DNA from: Bacillota bacterium
GTDB taxonomy: Bacteria; Bacillota; Clostridia; Oscillospirales; Ruminococcaceae
Direction: 5' to 3'
Length of the DNA: 64,000 bases
Assembly: GCA_023457355.1 (NCBI GenBank)
Contig: JAEWLW010000046.1
Location: 16,993-80,992 of the forward strand
Made by a program: the position numbers and the translations under genes. This document shows, in pieces, positions 42,441 through 51,487 of this stretch. The notes under the pieces are model-generated. The model saw only the letters and a program-made list of their open reading frames with translations, did not search any database and had not been told where the DNA came from. How positions within the stretch are numbered: position 1 is the stretch's first letter; each line of letters starts with the position of its first letter.

Positions 42441-43622
42441 TTAAATGTAGGCGTCAAGCACCGAATCGGGCAAAATGACGGTCTGCGGCTGTTCACTGCC
42501 CGCGGCGCTTTCGTCATACGCAGCGGTGCCATATGAATAGAACGCGCTGTTTTGTTGCTGGCCGGTGTAGCTGTGCTGTGAGAACTGCTGCCCAAACTGC
42601 TGCATATTCATGTTTTGTGCCGCGTTGGTTTCAACAACCTGCGCAACCTCAACGTTATAAGGCCGCATAATGTCCCGCAAGTTGTTCAGTTCGCTGCCCA
42701 ACAGACGCTGGACGTTGGCGTCGGAAGCCATCAGGCTCAGTGTTGTTTTACCGCCTTCTGCCAAAAGCTTAACAGTAATTTCACCAAGACCTTCGGGGCT
42801 GAGCTTCATGGTAAAATCGGTGATGCCCTCCTGCTCGTGCCGGGTAACGGCCGTTTTAATCTGGCTGAGAATTTCCTGAGCATCCGGCAGTGAACTGTTT
42901 TCGGCTATTGTGGAAAAAGTGCCGGTGCTGCCCATGCCGGAAAGCCTTGGCAAAAATACGCCGGAATCGACCTTCTTTTGCAGCTCATCAAAATCAATTT
43001 GCAGGGTGTCGGCAGAATCTGCGGCATCGGTCGCTTTAAGTAATTGCTGCGCCTGACTGACCGCTCGCTCAAACTGTGTCTGCCCCTGCAATACCGAGGT
43101 ATCGGCCGAAGCTGGCGTAACTGTAATAGCCGCTGCGGCGGAACCGCTGGCCGCTATCTGCAATGCGGCGGAAAGGGCGGGGGCTTCTGCGGTGTTTGTG
43201 CCGGGTGGCTCAGCGGCAGCGGCCGTTTGCTGCAACTGTGCAAGAAGCTCAGGCGCAAGCGGAACATCGGTGTTGGCATTAAGCGATTGGACTGGTGCGT
43301 GTGCATCCAGCAAAGCGGCCTGTTGTGTGGCGTCCGAATCGGTTTGCGCGCCCTGACCGGCCAACATGAGCCCAAGAAGCGGGTTGACGGCCAACATTTC
43401 GGCGTTCATCTGGGTGCCAAGCGTTTCGGCGCTTTTTTTAAGCTGTTCAGCCAGGGCGGCTTCACCGCCGTTGCCCAAGACCGATGTCAGAAAATCCAAA
43501 AAATTTACCGACGTATTGTCAAGGCCGGTGGCATTAAGCTTCAAAAGTGCGTTTTGCAAGGCGGGTTGATGCCCCGAAAGCGGCGAAACAACCTGTTGGG
43601 TTTGTGTGGTGACATTGTCCAT
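42441..43622 (-). CDS. fliK: Hook-length control protein FliK
   Basis: 393 residues from ATG at 43622 with AAAGGAGGTGAG before it. A long Gln/Ala-rich N-terminus precedes the FliK C-terminal domain (about 260-345): FTMKLSPEGLGEITVKLLAEGGKTTLSLMASDANVQRLL is the typical LxPexLGxvxv motif. FliK measures hook length and triggers the FlhB switch. Position between fliJ and flgD is canonical. Confidence 0.93.
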   Translation of the reverse strand: MDNVTTQTQQVVSPLSGHQPALQNALLKLNATGLDNTSVNFLDFLTSVLGNGGEAALAEQLKKSAETLGTQMNAEMLAVNPLLGLMLAGQGAQTDSDATQQAALLDAHAPVQSLNANTDVPLAPELLAQLQQTAAAAEPPGTNTAEAPALSAALQIAASGSAAAAITVTPASADTSVLQGQTQFERAVSQAQQLLKATDAADSADTLQIDFDELQKKVDSGVFLPRLSGMGSTGTFSTIAENSSLPDAQEILSQIKTAVTRHEQEGITDFTMKLSPEGLGEITVKLLAEGGKTTLSLMASDANVQRLLGSELNNLRDIMRPYNVEVAQVVETNAAQNMNMQQFGQQFSQHSYTGQQQNSAFYSYGTAAYDESAAGSEQPQTVILPDSVLDAYI

Positions 43623-43657
43623 TTTCTCACCTCCTTTCATAGAATGGGGGAAGCTGT

Positions 43658-44110
43658 TTATTGCGAATGGTTGGCGCGAACATATTTCGTGCTGACCAGT
43701 TCACCGATGATAAGCGCATCCTCTTTGAGCTGAACTTCGCGGTAGTTCTCAAGGTGTTTATCTTTTAGACGTTCCATCCCTGAGACCGACTGCTTTGCCT
43801 CGACGACCACGGCAAGCTGTTTTTCTACCGACTGCGCCTGTTTGGCCTGGTTGATTTTCAGGTCCTCAAGCAGGCGGCGGGTGTTGTCTATTTGAAAGCT
43901 GATGCAGCGCAGAACACCAATGCCGCAGCCCTTTTGTGCCAGCGCCTTAAGCTCTTGGTCACTTGCAAGCAGCTGACGTGAATTTTCTTCTATAGCGGCA
44001 TCAATGCGCTTCAATTCGGCGCGCAGAATATTCAGTTTGCCCTTTTCTTCGTCAAGAAGCGCGCTTTTATAGCGCAAAACGCTCTCAAGCGGAAACGAAA
44101 ACTTTTTCAT
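43658..44110 (-). CDS. fliJ: Flagellar export protein FliJ
   Basis: 150 residues, coiled coil throughout, beginning MKKFSFPLESVLRYKSALLDEEKGKL as FliJ does. FliJ is the stalk of the export ATPase and escorts chaperones to FlhA. Located between fliI and fliK as usual. Confidence 0.93.
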   Translation of the reverse strand: MKKFSFPLESVLRYKSALLDEEKGKLNILRAELKRIDAAIEENSRQLLASDQELKALAQKGCGIGVLRCISFQIDNTRRLLEDLKINQAKQAQSVEKQLAVVVEAKQSVSGMERLKDKHLENYREVQLKEDALIIGELVSTKYVRANHSQ

Positions 44111-44143
44111 CGCACGTCATTCTCCTGCATTTTGGGTTGTTGA

Positions 44144-45448
44144 TCATTGTACAATTTTACACAGTGTTTTGACTGTATCGGCAAACGCGACTTTTTCCTC
44201 GACCGATTGCTGTAAAAAGCCGTTGATGGCATCAATGTGCGCCAGCGCTTCGTCCAGCTCGCGGTTAGACCCATGCTTGTAGGCGCCAATGGAAATCAGG
44301 TCCAGGTTATTTTCATAGACCGCCATCATGTTGCGCAGCTTTGACGCAGCCTGAATCTGTGCCTTTTCGGCGATATCGTTCATCAGGCGGCTGACACTGT
44401 TGAGCAGGTCTATTGCCGGGTAGTGGTTTTTGGCGGCAATTTTTCGGGATAAAATAATGTGCCCGTCTATGATGCCGCGGACGGTATCGGCAATCGGCTC
44501 GTTGGTATCGTCACCCTCAACCAGAACGGTGTAAATGCCGGTGATGGAACCCTTTTCGAAGTTTCCGGCCCGTTCCAGAAGCTTTGGCAGCGCCGCGTAT
44601 ATCGAAGGGGTGTAACCTCTGGCCACGGGCGGCTCGCCCACCGAAAGCCCAATTTCGCGTTGTGCCATGCAAAAACGGGTGAGTGAATCCATCATCAGCA
44701 GCACATCTTTGCCCTGGCGGCAAAAATATTCGGCGATGGCCGTCGCGGACAATGCGCACTTGCTGCGCTGCATAGCGGGCTGGTCGCTTGTGGCCACCAC
44801 AATAACCGAGCGCTTTTGGCCCTCCGGCCCGAGGTCCCGGTTGAGAAATTCCACCACCTCGCGGCCGCGTTCGCCCACAAGCGCAATCACATTGACGTCG
44901 GCCTTGACGTTGCGCGCCAGCATGCCCATCAGCGTACTTTTGCCGACCCCGCTTCCGGCGAAGATGCCCATTCTTTGCCCCTTGCCGATGGTGAGACAGC
45001 CGTCTATGGCGCGGATGCCCATTTCAATGGGGGCCTCGATGCGGGGGCGCTGCATGGGATTTGACACAATGCCGCTGATTAAGCAGGGCACGCCGCCATC
45101 AATGGGCGCACCGCCGTCAATAGGTTGCCCAAGGGCGTTAACGGTGCGGCCAATCAGCTGGTCGCTCACCTTAAGCATCAATTTTTCGCCGGTGTTCAGC
45201 ACGCGGCTGCCCTGGCGGATGCCCTCGGTATCGGCGTAAGGCATGAGCAGCACCCGGTTTTCTTTGAAGCCGACCACCTCGGCGGTTACCCGCTTTCCGG
45301 ATTTATCAAGGATGATCTGGCAGACATCGCCCATGCTGCAGGTGATGCCGGTTGCTTCAACGGTCATGCCGATGATCTTATCTATTTTACCCATCTGGGT
45401 GTATAGATCACTGATTCTCAGGAGGTTTTTATAATAGGTTCTGTTCAT
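44144..45448 (-). CDS. fliI: Flagellar export ATPase FliI
   Basis: 434 residues with Walker A GIFAGSGVGKSTLMG near residue 165, Walker B KDVLLMMDSLTRFCMAQRE and the F1-type signature PSIYAALPKLLERAG. FliI is the hexameric ATPase at the export gate, homologous to the F1 beta subunit. Follows fliH by 6 bp. Confidence 0.97.
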   Translation of the reverse strand: MNRTYYKNLLRISDLYTQMGKIDKIIGMTVEATGITCSMGDVCQIILDKSGKRVTAEVVGFKENRVLLMPYADTEGIRQGSRVLNTGEKLMLKVSDQLIGRTVNALGQPIDGGAPIDGGVPCLISGIVSNPMQRPRIEAPIEMGIRAIDGCLTIGKGQRMGIFAGSGVGKSTLMGMLARNVKADVNVIALVGERGREVVEFLNRDLGPEGQKRSVIVVATSDQPAMQRSKCALSATAIAEYFCRQGKDVLLMMDSLTRFCMAQREIGLSVGEPPVARGYTPSIYAALPKLLERAGNFEKGSITGIYTVLVEGDDTNEPIADTVRGIIDGHIILSRKIAAKNHYPAIDLLNSVSRLMNDIAEKAQIQAASKLRNMMAVYENNLDLISIGAYKHGSNRELDEALAHIDAINGFLQQSVEEKVAFADTVKTLCKIVQ

Positions 45449-45454
45449 GCCGCG

Positions 45455-46312
45455 TCACCCTTGCTCGGCAGCAAAATAACCTTTAAGGTTTTCTATTTGC
45501 TGTGTAATCGAAGCGTCAAAAAATTTATCGGGTGTCTCAACAATACAGGTGTCCGGTGGGGCGTCAATCAACCGGATGTTGACCCTGCCGGCCGATGGGT
45601 TATCTTTAAGCTTTTGCTGAAGTTGCGTCAGAAGCCCGGTCATGTGCTCCGATATCTCCACCGACATCCACGGTGCATTGCCGACCGAGTTGACAGCGGC
45701 CATGACCAGCGGCACCAAGCGGGTATCATCGGCATTAATGGTATCCATCAGAATTTTCTGGGCGATTTCAAGCGCCATCCATTTAAGGTCCTGCTCATGG
45801 CCGGTGATAAACGCGGCCTGGGCGCTCTCCAGCCGGGCGATGGCCTTTTCAATATTCTGAATGCAGTTGGAAATATCCTTTGTGGTTTGTGCGACGGCTT
45901 CCTGCCTGCCCTGCACGCATGCGGCCTGACGGTCGTGCTCTATTTGCGCGGCGGCACGTGCAATCGCTTCCCTGTATTCGGCCTGTGCCTTGGCGTGGCC
46001 TTCTTCAATCAGGCGGGCGGCTTCTGAAGTCGCCTGTGCGATGATTTGATCGCGCAACTGTTCGAGCTGTACAACGTCCTGAACGGTTGCGCGGCCTGCG
46101 TGACGCACAGAATTCGGCGTACTGCTTTCCGGCCCTCCGGCAGATTCGCTGCCCGGTTGATCCAAAATTTCAATCGAGGCTTCCTGGTCTTCCTCTAAGC
46201 TGTCCGATGAAGCCTGGGGTTCAGCCCCGGCCGCCATGGGAGAATCGGTATCCCCAAGCACATAATACTTCTCAGAAGTGGTGACGTTGTTCGGTTTATA
46301 AATTCTACGCAA
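45455..46312 (-). CDS. fliH: Flagellar export ATPase regulator FliH
   Basis: 285 residues from a TTG overlapping the last codons of fliG (GATGACGTAATTG). An acidic disordered N-terminus (about 1-70) is followed by a long coiled coil (IAQATSEAARLIEEGHAKAQ) and a globular C-terminal V-type-stalk-like domain (MALEIAQKILMDTINADDTRLVPLV). FliH tethers FliI to the C-ring. Confidence 0.92.
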   Translation of the reverse strand: MRRIYKPNNVTTSEKYYVLGDTDSPMAAGAEPQASSDSLEEDQEASIEILDQPGSESAGGPESSTPNSVRHAGRATVQDVVQLEQLRDQIIAQATSEAARLIEEGHAKAQAEYREAIARAAAQIEHDRQAACVQGRQEAVAQTTKDISNCIQNIEKAIARLESAQAAFITGHEQDLKWMALEIAQKILMDTINADDTRLVPLVMAAVNSVGNAPWMSVEISEHMTGLLTQLQQKLKDNPSAGRVNIRLIDAPPDTCIVETPDKFFDASITQQIENLKGYFAAEQG

Positions 46313-47312
46313 TTACGTCATCCTTTCCGCCCTTGGAAATGACCAGCTCTCCTTCCTCCTCCAGCTTGCGTATCGCGTCAACGATGCGCTGCTGGGCAGC
46401 CTCAACATCACGCAGACGTACATTGTGAAGGAATTCGATATCGCTGGCGATGCTTTCCTGCATGCGCTTGGACATGTTGTTGAAGATAACGGCCGAAACC
46501 TCGGCGTTTGTGCCCTTGAGGGCGACGGCCAAATCCTTGGAGTCGATCTCGCGCAGGAAACGCTGTATCGACATATCGTCCAGAAAGACGATATCTTCGA
46601 ACACAAACATCAGCTTGCGCACGTTGTCGGCCAGTTCCGGATCCTTGAGTCCGAGCTCGTCGAAAATCTGCTTTTCGGTGCCGCGGTCGACATTGTTCAT
46701 AATGTCGGCCACGTGGTTGATGCCGCCCAGCTCCATAAGGTCGACCGAAATAATGGAACCGAACTTTTTTGCCAGAATTTTTTCAACAATGCTGATCATT
46801 TCGGGCGAAGCGCGGTCAAGCTTTGCAATGCGTTCAATAACCTCGATGCGCAGATCCGGCGAGAGCTCGGAGATGACCTGGGAGGCCTGTTCTGCACGCG
46901 CATAGGACAGAATGAGCGCAATCGTCTGCGGGTGTTCATTTTGCAGGATATTCAGCAGGCTTTTATAATCGGCCTTGCGGATGAAATCGAAGGATTTTGT
47001 TTTGAGCGATTTAGTCACGCGCTCCATATAAGAAACGGCTTGCTGAGGGCCAAAGGCCTTTTCAAGGACATCCCGGGCAAATTCAAGGCCGCCTTCGGCG
47101 ATGACCTTTTGCGCGAGGCACAGGCCATAAAAATCATCGACGATGCTTTTTATGTCTTCGTTTGGCAGCCGACTGATCTTGGCTATTTCGATTGTAAGCT
47201 GCTCTATCTCATCGTCGCGCAGATGCTTATAAACCTCTGCCGCCTCACGAGAGCCCAGCGCAATCATAACAGCGGCAGCTTTTTGGATGTTGGTATACTC
47301 CTGCAGCGCCAT
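46305..47312 (-). CDS. fliG: Flagellar motor switch protein FliG
   Basis: 335 residues from an ATG overlapping the fliF stop (TGATG), ten bases after AGGAGG. N-terminal FliF-binding domain (KAAAVMIALGSREAAEVYKHL), middle domain with the EHPQTIA motif (LQNEHPQTIALILSY), and the C-terminal torque helix with charged residues (FVFEDIVFLDDMSIQRFLREIDSKDLAVALKG). It meets MotA at the rotor-stator interface. Confidence 0.97.
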   Translation of the reverse strand: MALQEYTNIQKAAAVMIALGSREAAEVYKHLRDDEIEQLTIEIAKISRLPNEDIKSIVDDFYGLCLAQKVIAEGGLEFARDVLEKAFGPQQAVSYMERVTKSLKTKSFDFIRKADYKSLLNILQNEHPQTIALILSYARAEQASQVISELSPDLRIEVIERIAKLDRASPEMISIVEKILAKKFGSIISVDLMELGGINHVADIMNNVDRGTEKQIFDELGLKDPELADNVRKLMFVFEDIVFLDDMSIQRFLREIDSKDLAVALKGTNAEVSAVIFNNMSKRMQESIASDIEFLHNVRLRDVEAAQQRIVDAIRKLEEEGELVISKGGKDDVIA

Positions 47313-48901
47313 CAATCATCATCCTCCTTTAGCCAGGTTCGAAGGATATTGGCCGTAATTTCGGGGTTTTCACGCGCAAAGTCTTTCATCTCGTCGGTGA
47401 TGGCATTTTCCTGCTTTGAGAGCTCCGCGCCCTCCATCAACATGCGTTTGCGGGCCTCAAGATCGCGCTGGAGATCCAGACCGACGGGTTCTGCGGCATT
47501 GGCAGGGCCTTCGGTTGCTTTTTTGCGCTTTCTTCTGCGCCCGCTAAGTATGATGATAACGATTAAAATAATCAGCAACAGCACGCCGAGCGCAGCGACA
47601 ATGATCACAAAGACCGGATCGCTGAACAGGCTATCGGCCGGCTGGGCCTCGGTTGCGACATGTCCATTATCCACCATAAAGTTCTGCACCGAGATATTCG
47701 CTTCCTGAATATTGGTGGCTTTAGACACATTTTCAATGATGGAAGTTCGGGTCAGGTCGTCAACCTCACCTTTTATAGTGATCGCCAGCGAGGCGCTGAT
47801 CAATTCGGCCTGATCTTTTTCAATCTGCTGGGTGATGTAACTTACCGCGTAATCGCGGCTTCGGGCACTGTTTATGTAATCGATGGTGCCGTCATTGTCT
47901 TGGTCGACATAGACAGGTGTATCGGTGTTGTTTTCTTCGCCGGGTACGCCGCCCGTAATATCAGAGCCATCGCTGACATGGGACTCATCCTCATGCGAGA
48001 GCACGCCGGCATTGTTATTGGAATCTGGCGAAGGACTATACTGCTTGCTTTCAGTCAGCATTTTATTATAGTCCAGCGCAACAGTGGCAGAAACACGGAT
48101 ATCCTCGGGCGCATAGGCGATTGTCAACACATTGAGGGCCTTTTCTACCAGGCGGCTCTCAATGCGGTCTTCAAACCCAAGGCGCTCAAGGCCAATGTCT
48201 GCGGAACTCATATCTGCGTCTTCGCGCGATTTTAAACTGATGGAGGTTGCGGCGTCTATAACTTTAACATCGCTGGCCGTCATGGTGCTGCCAACGCTGG
48301 ACGCAACAAGATATTTGATGCCCGAAACCTGGTCGCGGGAAAGCGTATATCCCGGCTGCAAAACCACCGAAACACTGCCGGTGCTGCGCGGGTTGGAGGT
48401 CTCCCATACACGGTTGTTCTCCTGGGCGATACTGAGTGTGACATAAGCATTTTTAATGCCTTCATACTGGCGAATGGTGTCTTGCAGCCGGTTTTGAAGC
48501 TGCTGAACCAACAGTTGGCGTTTTTCAAAATCAGTTGTTGTCAAACCGCCGCTGCCATTAAAAATGTCATAAGAGAGCGTGGTCTTGGGAATGTTCTGCA
48601 TGGCCAGCTGGGCCTTGGCATATTCCTTGCTTTCGCGCGGAACTTCAACCTCGCCGTTGGCCATGCGCGCGGGGATACTGAGACCCTGCAGCGCATTATA
48701 AACCTCGGCACTTTCGGCTGTCGCCATATTTTCATAAAGCAGAACATAGCTGCCACCGCTGAAATTCAAAAAAACAGTAATGCCGACGGCGAAAGCCAAC
48801 ACGACGCCGGCAATGATAGCAAATAACTTTTTGTGAGCGGGCGCCAGCTGCGCCCAATATTCTTTTACAGACGTTAACGCCTTTTTTATTTGTTCAGCCA
48901 T
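47312..48901 (-). CDS. fliF: MS-ring protein FliF
   Basis: 529 residues. First membrane helix near residues 28-48, secretin-like ring-building domains (MANGEVEVPRESKEYAKAQLAMQNIP, then GIKNAYVTLSIAQ), a periplasmic acidic region, second membrane helix near 445-465 (FVIIVAALGVLLLIILIVII) and the FliG-binding tail (MKDFARENPEITANILRTWL). It is the platform of the basal body. Confidence 0.97.
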   Translation of the reverse strand: MAEQIKKALTSVKEYWAQLAPAHKKLFAIIAGVVLAFAVGITVFLNFSGGSYVLLYENMATAESAEVYNALQGLSIPARMANGEVEVPRESKEYAKAQLAMQNIPKTTLSYDIFNGSGGLTTTDFEKRQLLVQQLQNRLQDTIRQYEGIKNAYVTLSIAQENNRVWETSNPRSTGSVSVVLQPGYTLSRDQVSGIKYLVASSVGSTMTASDVKVIDAATSISLKSREDADMSSADIGLERLGFEDRIESRLVEKALNVLTIAYAPEDIRVSATVALDYNKMLTESKQYSPSPDSNNNAGVLSHEDESHVSDGSDITGGVPGEENNTDTPVYVDQDNDGTIDYINSARSRDYAVSYITQQIEKDQAELISASLAITIKGEVDDLTRTSIIENVSKATNIQEANISVQNFMVDNGHVATEAQPADSLFSDPVFVIIVAALGVLLLIILIVIIILSGRRRKRKKATEGPANAAEPVGLDLQRDLEARKRMLMEGAELSKQENAITDEMKDFARENPEITANILRTWLKEDDD

Positions 48902-48971
48902 TTTCTCTCCAGCATCTTAAACATATTCGAAGTACTGTGCACGCCACAAGCGCCCAGTTTCAGGTGGGCGC

Positions 48972-49274
48972 CTAGAGCTGCATGTTGATAATTTGCTGAT
49001 AGGCAGAAAGAACCTTGGAAGTAATACCGGCGGTCAATTCAATTGCAGCGGTGGCCTTCATGGTGTTGATCTGAATATTGTGCAGATCGTCCGTGCGGCC
49101 GAGCGCAAGATCAATGGCATCTTTGTCGGCCACATTTTGCAGATCGTCTAAATTTTGTACGGCATTTTTTAAGACGCGTTCAAAACTGGCGCCCGAGGAG
49201 GCGTGCCCGGTGGGCTTGCTGCTTTCTGTGGTAGAGATAATTGGCTGCAATTCCCCAATTGGGACGATGAACAT
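48972..49274 (-). CDS. fliE: Hook-basal body junction protein FliE
   Basis: 100 residues from ATG at 49274; a longer frame upstream lacks a ribosome site. The C-terminal half (DAIDLALGRTDDLHNIQINTMKATAAIELTAGITSKVLSAYQQIINM) is typical of FliE, which connects the MS ring with the rod. First gene of the main operon. Confidence 0.93.
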   Translation of the reverse strand: MFIVPIGELQPIISTTESSKPTGHASSGASFERVLKNAVQNLDDLQNVADKDAIDLALGRTDDLHNIQINTMKATAAIELTAGITSKVLSAYQQIINMQL

Positions 49275-49742
49275 ATAACCACCAAACCTTTCTTGGTATA
49301 CATCATATAAATAAAGAGCGATAATCAGCAAAGCAGAACCAGATGATTGTAGTAAAAAAACAGTGAATCTGTCAAGATCTGGCTGAACTATACATAGATT
49401 TCTACAAAAAGGAAAACCCGCTAAAAAAATTAGATACGAATCGCCGTAAAAGCATAAAAAATGACAAAATAAGCGCCTAAATACATGTATACATTATACT
49501 CGGTTTATTGCGGTAACGTCAAGGGATTTATACAAAATGGTCACTTTATTTTCACAAATTAATTGTTTTTGAATAGAATTATGACCCATTTTAGCAAAAA
49601 TGATAATAATTTGCCATTAAACCCAAATTATAGTTTTTAGCGCGTAAAGGGTCACTAAATTGTATAAAATATAAAATAAAAACGAAAAAAGGCAAATTAT
49701 AAAAGCTCTCCCGGGGGTTTAGCAGCCACGGGAGAGCTTTTT
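49275..49742 (-). promoter_or_regulatory. Gap between flgC and fliE with the main flagellar promoter
   Basis: No gene in this AT-rich 468 bp. On minus TTGACG (complement of 49517-49522), 18 bp, TATAAT (complement of 49493-49498) form a strong sigma-A promoter about 215 bp before fliE, leaving a long untranslated leader. It implies that fliE to fapA is transcribed separately from flgB-flgC. Confidence 0.75.
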
Positions 49743-49746
49743 TTAT
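49702..49746. terminator. Terminator after flgC
   Basis: Perfect 12-bp stem (49702-49713 and 49729-49740, 15-base loop), overlapping the flgC stop region. T-runs flank both sides (TTTTTT on plus, TTTTAT on minus), so it can work in both directions; its role here is to end flgB-flgC. Confidence 0.8.
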
Positions 49747-50177
49747 TTACCTAATTCAAGGGCTTTCATGGTCATCGTTTTGACGATGTTCAACGCGGTT
49801 ATATTTGCGTTGTAGGCAGTGGAGGCAGCCATCAGATCAACGGTTTCCTCCGCCCGGTCCACATTGGGCTTCATCACGTACCCGTTTTCATCGGCATGCG
49901 GGTGCTCAGGATCATAAACCGGAATAAAGTCTTCCTGGCTTTCGACAACCCTGGTTACCTTTACGCCCCCACCCAGCTTGTGACGTTCGCTGCTCAGCGC
50001 CGCCTTAAAATCCATTGGCCGCTCTTCAAAAACAACCTGCTTTCGGCGGTAAGGCGTGCCGTCCTCGGTCATGGTGGTGTCAATGTTGGCCAGATTCTGA
50101 GAAATAATATCCATTCGGAAACGTTCGGCCGTCAAGGCCGAACCGGTGATATTGAGGGAATTCAAAAATGAGGACAT
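49743..50177 (-). CDS. flgC: Flagellar proximal rod protein FlgC
   Basis: 144 residues: SSFLNSLNITGSALTAERFRMDIISQNLANIDTT at the start, the FlgC motif YRRKQVVFEER, and PHADENGYVMKPNVDRAEETVDLMAASTAYNANITALN near the end. FlgC forms the rod with FlgB. Second gene of the flgB-flgC unit. Confidence 0.96.
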   Translation of the reverse strand: MSSFLNSLNITGSALTAERFRMDIISQNLANIDTTMTEDGTPYRRKQVVFEERPMDFKAALSSERHKLGGGVKVTRVVESQEDFIPVYDPEHPHADENGYVMKPNVDRAEETVDLMAASTAYNANITALNIVKTMTMKALELGK

Positions 50178-50210
50178 GCGATCAATCCTTTCCGTTGAGC
50201 AATCGGGCGG

Positions 50211-50570
50211 TTATTTGCTGAAAGTGTTAATGACGGTGCGCAGGTTGGTGTAGTCGCTGTTAATCTTTGAAGTCAATGCGGCAAACTGTGCCTGCGCTTT
50301 CCAAAGCTCCAACTGCTCGTATTCCATGTTGACATTGTTGCCGTCTATACGGGCCTCCGTGCTTTCATCGGTTGAAACAGTTGCACGCAGCACCATTTTT
50401 CCCGACTGATTTTCCGAAACCGAGTCCAGTACCTCATGAAAATCCACTTTTTTGGCTTTGTAGTCCGGGGTGCTGTAATTGGCGATATTATCCGCGTGCG
50501 CGCGCATCTTCATCCAAAGCGCGTCCATACCGCTTTCCATGGCCTGGTTCGCCAGACTGTCCAATATCAT
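50211..50570 (-). CDS. flgB: Flagellar proximal rod protein FlgB
   Basis: 119 residues from ATG at 50570 (AGGAGG eight bases before; the GTG nine bases upstream lies in that site). MDALWMKMRAHADNIANYSTPDYKAKKVDFHEVL carries the rod motif, and NNVNMEYEQLELWKAQAQFAALTSKIN ends it. First gene of its unit. Confidence 0.95.
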   Translation of the reverse strand: MILDSLANQAMESGMDALWMKMRAHADNIANYSTPDYKAKKVDFHEVLDSVSENQSGKMVLRATVSTDESTEARIDGNNVNMEYEQLELWKAQAQFAALTSKINSDYTNLRTVINTFSK

Positions 50571-50615
50571 CCCGTACACCTCCTGTGCGTTTTTTATCCC
50601 ATAAATGTTACCTTT

Positions 50616-50644
50616 AGTATATAAGCAATGACGGCGTAATGCAA
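50616..50644 (-). promoter_or_regulatory. Sigma-A promoter for flgB-flgC
   Basis: On minus TTGCAT (complement of 50639-50644), 17 bp, TATACT (complement of 50616-50621), about 45 bp before flgB and just beyond the sortase stop. Confidence 0.7.
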
Positions 50645-50647
50645 CTG

Positions 50648-51484
50648 CTATTTTGTTTTTTCGACAAAGTTCGCCTGTTCAAGCTCAAGCGCGGCCTCCG
50701 GCATCAGCTTTGCCATGATCACAAAGCGGTGGGTACCGTCTTTTCCATCGCGGTCCGAGCAGGTGGAGAGCGTCAGAATCTTATCGTCAGGCGTAATATC
50801 AATGCCGTAGTCATAAATCGAAAGCGATTTGGCGCGGTCGGCTATCTCTTTCATACGCGCACCCGGAATGTGCACCTGAATATAGTCAAAGCTGGTATCG
50901 GTGTAGAAAACGGCAAAAATCTGCCATAACATACGTTCGTCCTCGGTGGTCAGCGTAATGCAGGGGTTGGCGGCCGCCACTTCGGGGCGGATATACCGAA
51001 ACAGCTTTGAAAAGCGTTTGCCGTCCGGGTCGTCGTTTGGCGCGCTGTGGCCGTAGATGACGGTGTTGGGCGCCAGAACCTCGCGCGTTGAGACCGGGCA
51101 TTCATAGTCCATAAAATAGCAGCCGTAGACGTTATAATTTTTGCGCTCGTCCTTGCGTTCGTAATAAAGGTTATCCAGGTATTGAAGCACACTGTCGTTT
51201 ACTTCGGCGCCGGGCACCTCCAGCCAGGCCACGGTGTCCCGGTTGGTTTTAATGGCGGCAGCGAGTGAATCGGGCACCGCAAAGGTTGTGGAAGGCTTTT
51301 GGACAGAGCCCATGGTAATGCTGCCTTTGCCGCCTACGGAGGGGCTGCCATTTGAGGAGGCGTTGTCCGCCTCCTGCCACGGCAGGGTCAATGCGGTGTC
51401 GGAGGCCTGGCGGTAGATGTAATAACCGCCGAAACCCGCTACAAATACCAGGGCCGCCGCCAGAAGAGAAAGTAAAATTTTCAT
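50648..51484 (-). CDS. Class B sortase
   Basis: 278 residues. N-terminal membrane anchor (about residues 2-24, followed by Arg25), a Ser/Gly linker, then a sortase domain with the catalytic triad His146 (VIYGHSA), Cys242 (LTLSTC) and Arg253 (THRFVIMAKL); the YNVYGCYFMDYEC and DERMLWQIFAVFYTD strands fit class B. It joins surface proteins to the wall. The gene begins 3 bp after the stop of the large secreted protein and in the same frame; GAGGTG of that gene's last codons is its ribosome site. That neighbour, ending NPNTG, is the obvious substrate. Confidence 0.93.
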   Translation of the reverse strand: MKILLSLLAAALVFVAGFGGYYIYRQASDTALTLPWQEADNASSNGSPSVGGKGSITMGSVQKPSTTFAVPDSLAAAIKTNRDTVAWLEVPGAEVNDSVLQYLDNLYYERKDERKNYNVYGCYFMDYECPVSTREVLAPNTVIYGHSAPNDDPDGKRFSKLFRYIRPEVAAANPCITLTTEDERMLWQIFAVFYTDTSFDYIQVHIPGARMKEIADRAKSLSIYDYGIDITPDDKILTLSTCSDRDGKDGTHRFVIMAKLMPEAALELEQANFVEKTK

Positions 51485-51487
51485 GGC

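Noticed and set aside
46425..47708. 427-codon open frame on plus, opposite fliG and fliF
   Set aside because: Both fliG and fliF are clear on minus; the product has no recognisable features and no ribosome site. Such long antisense frames follow from codon bias.
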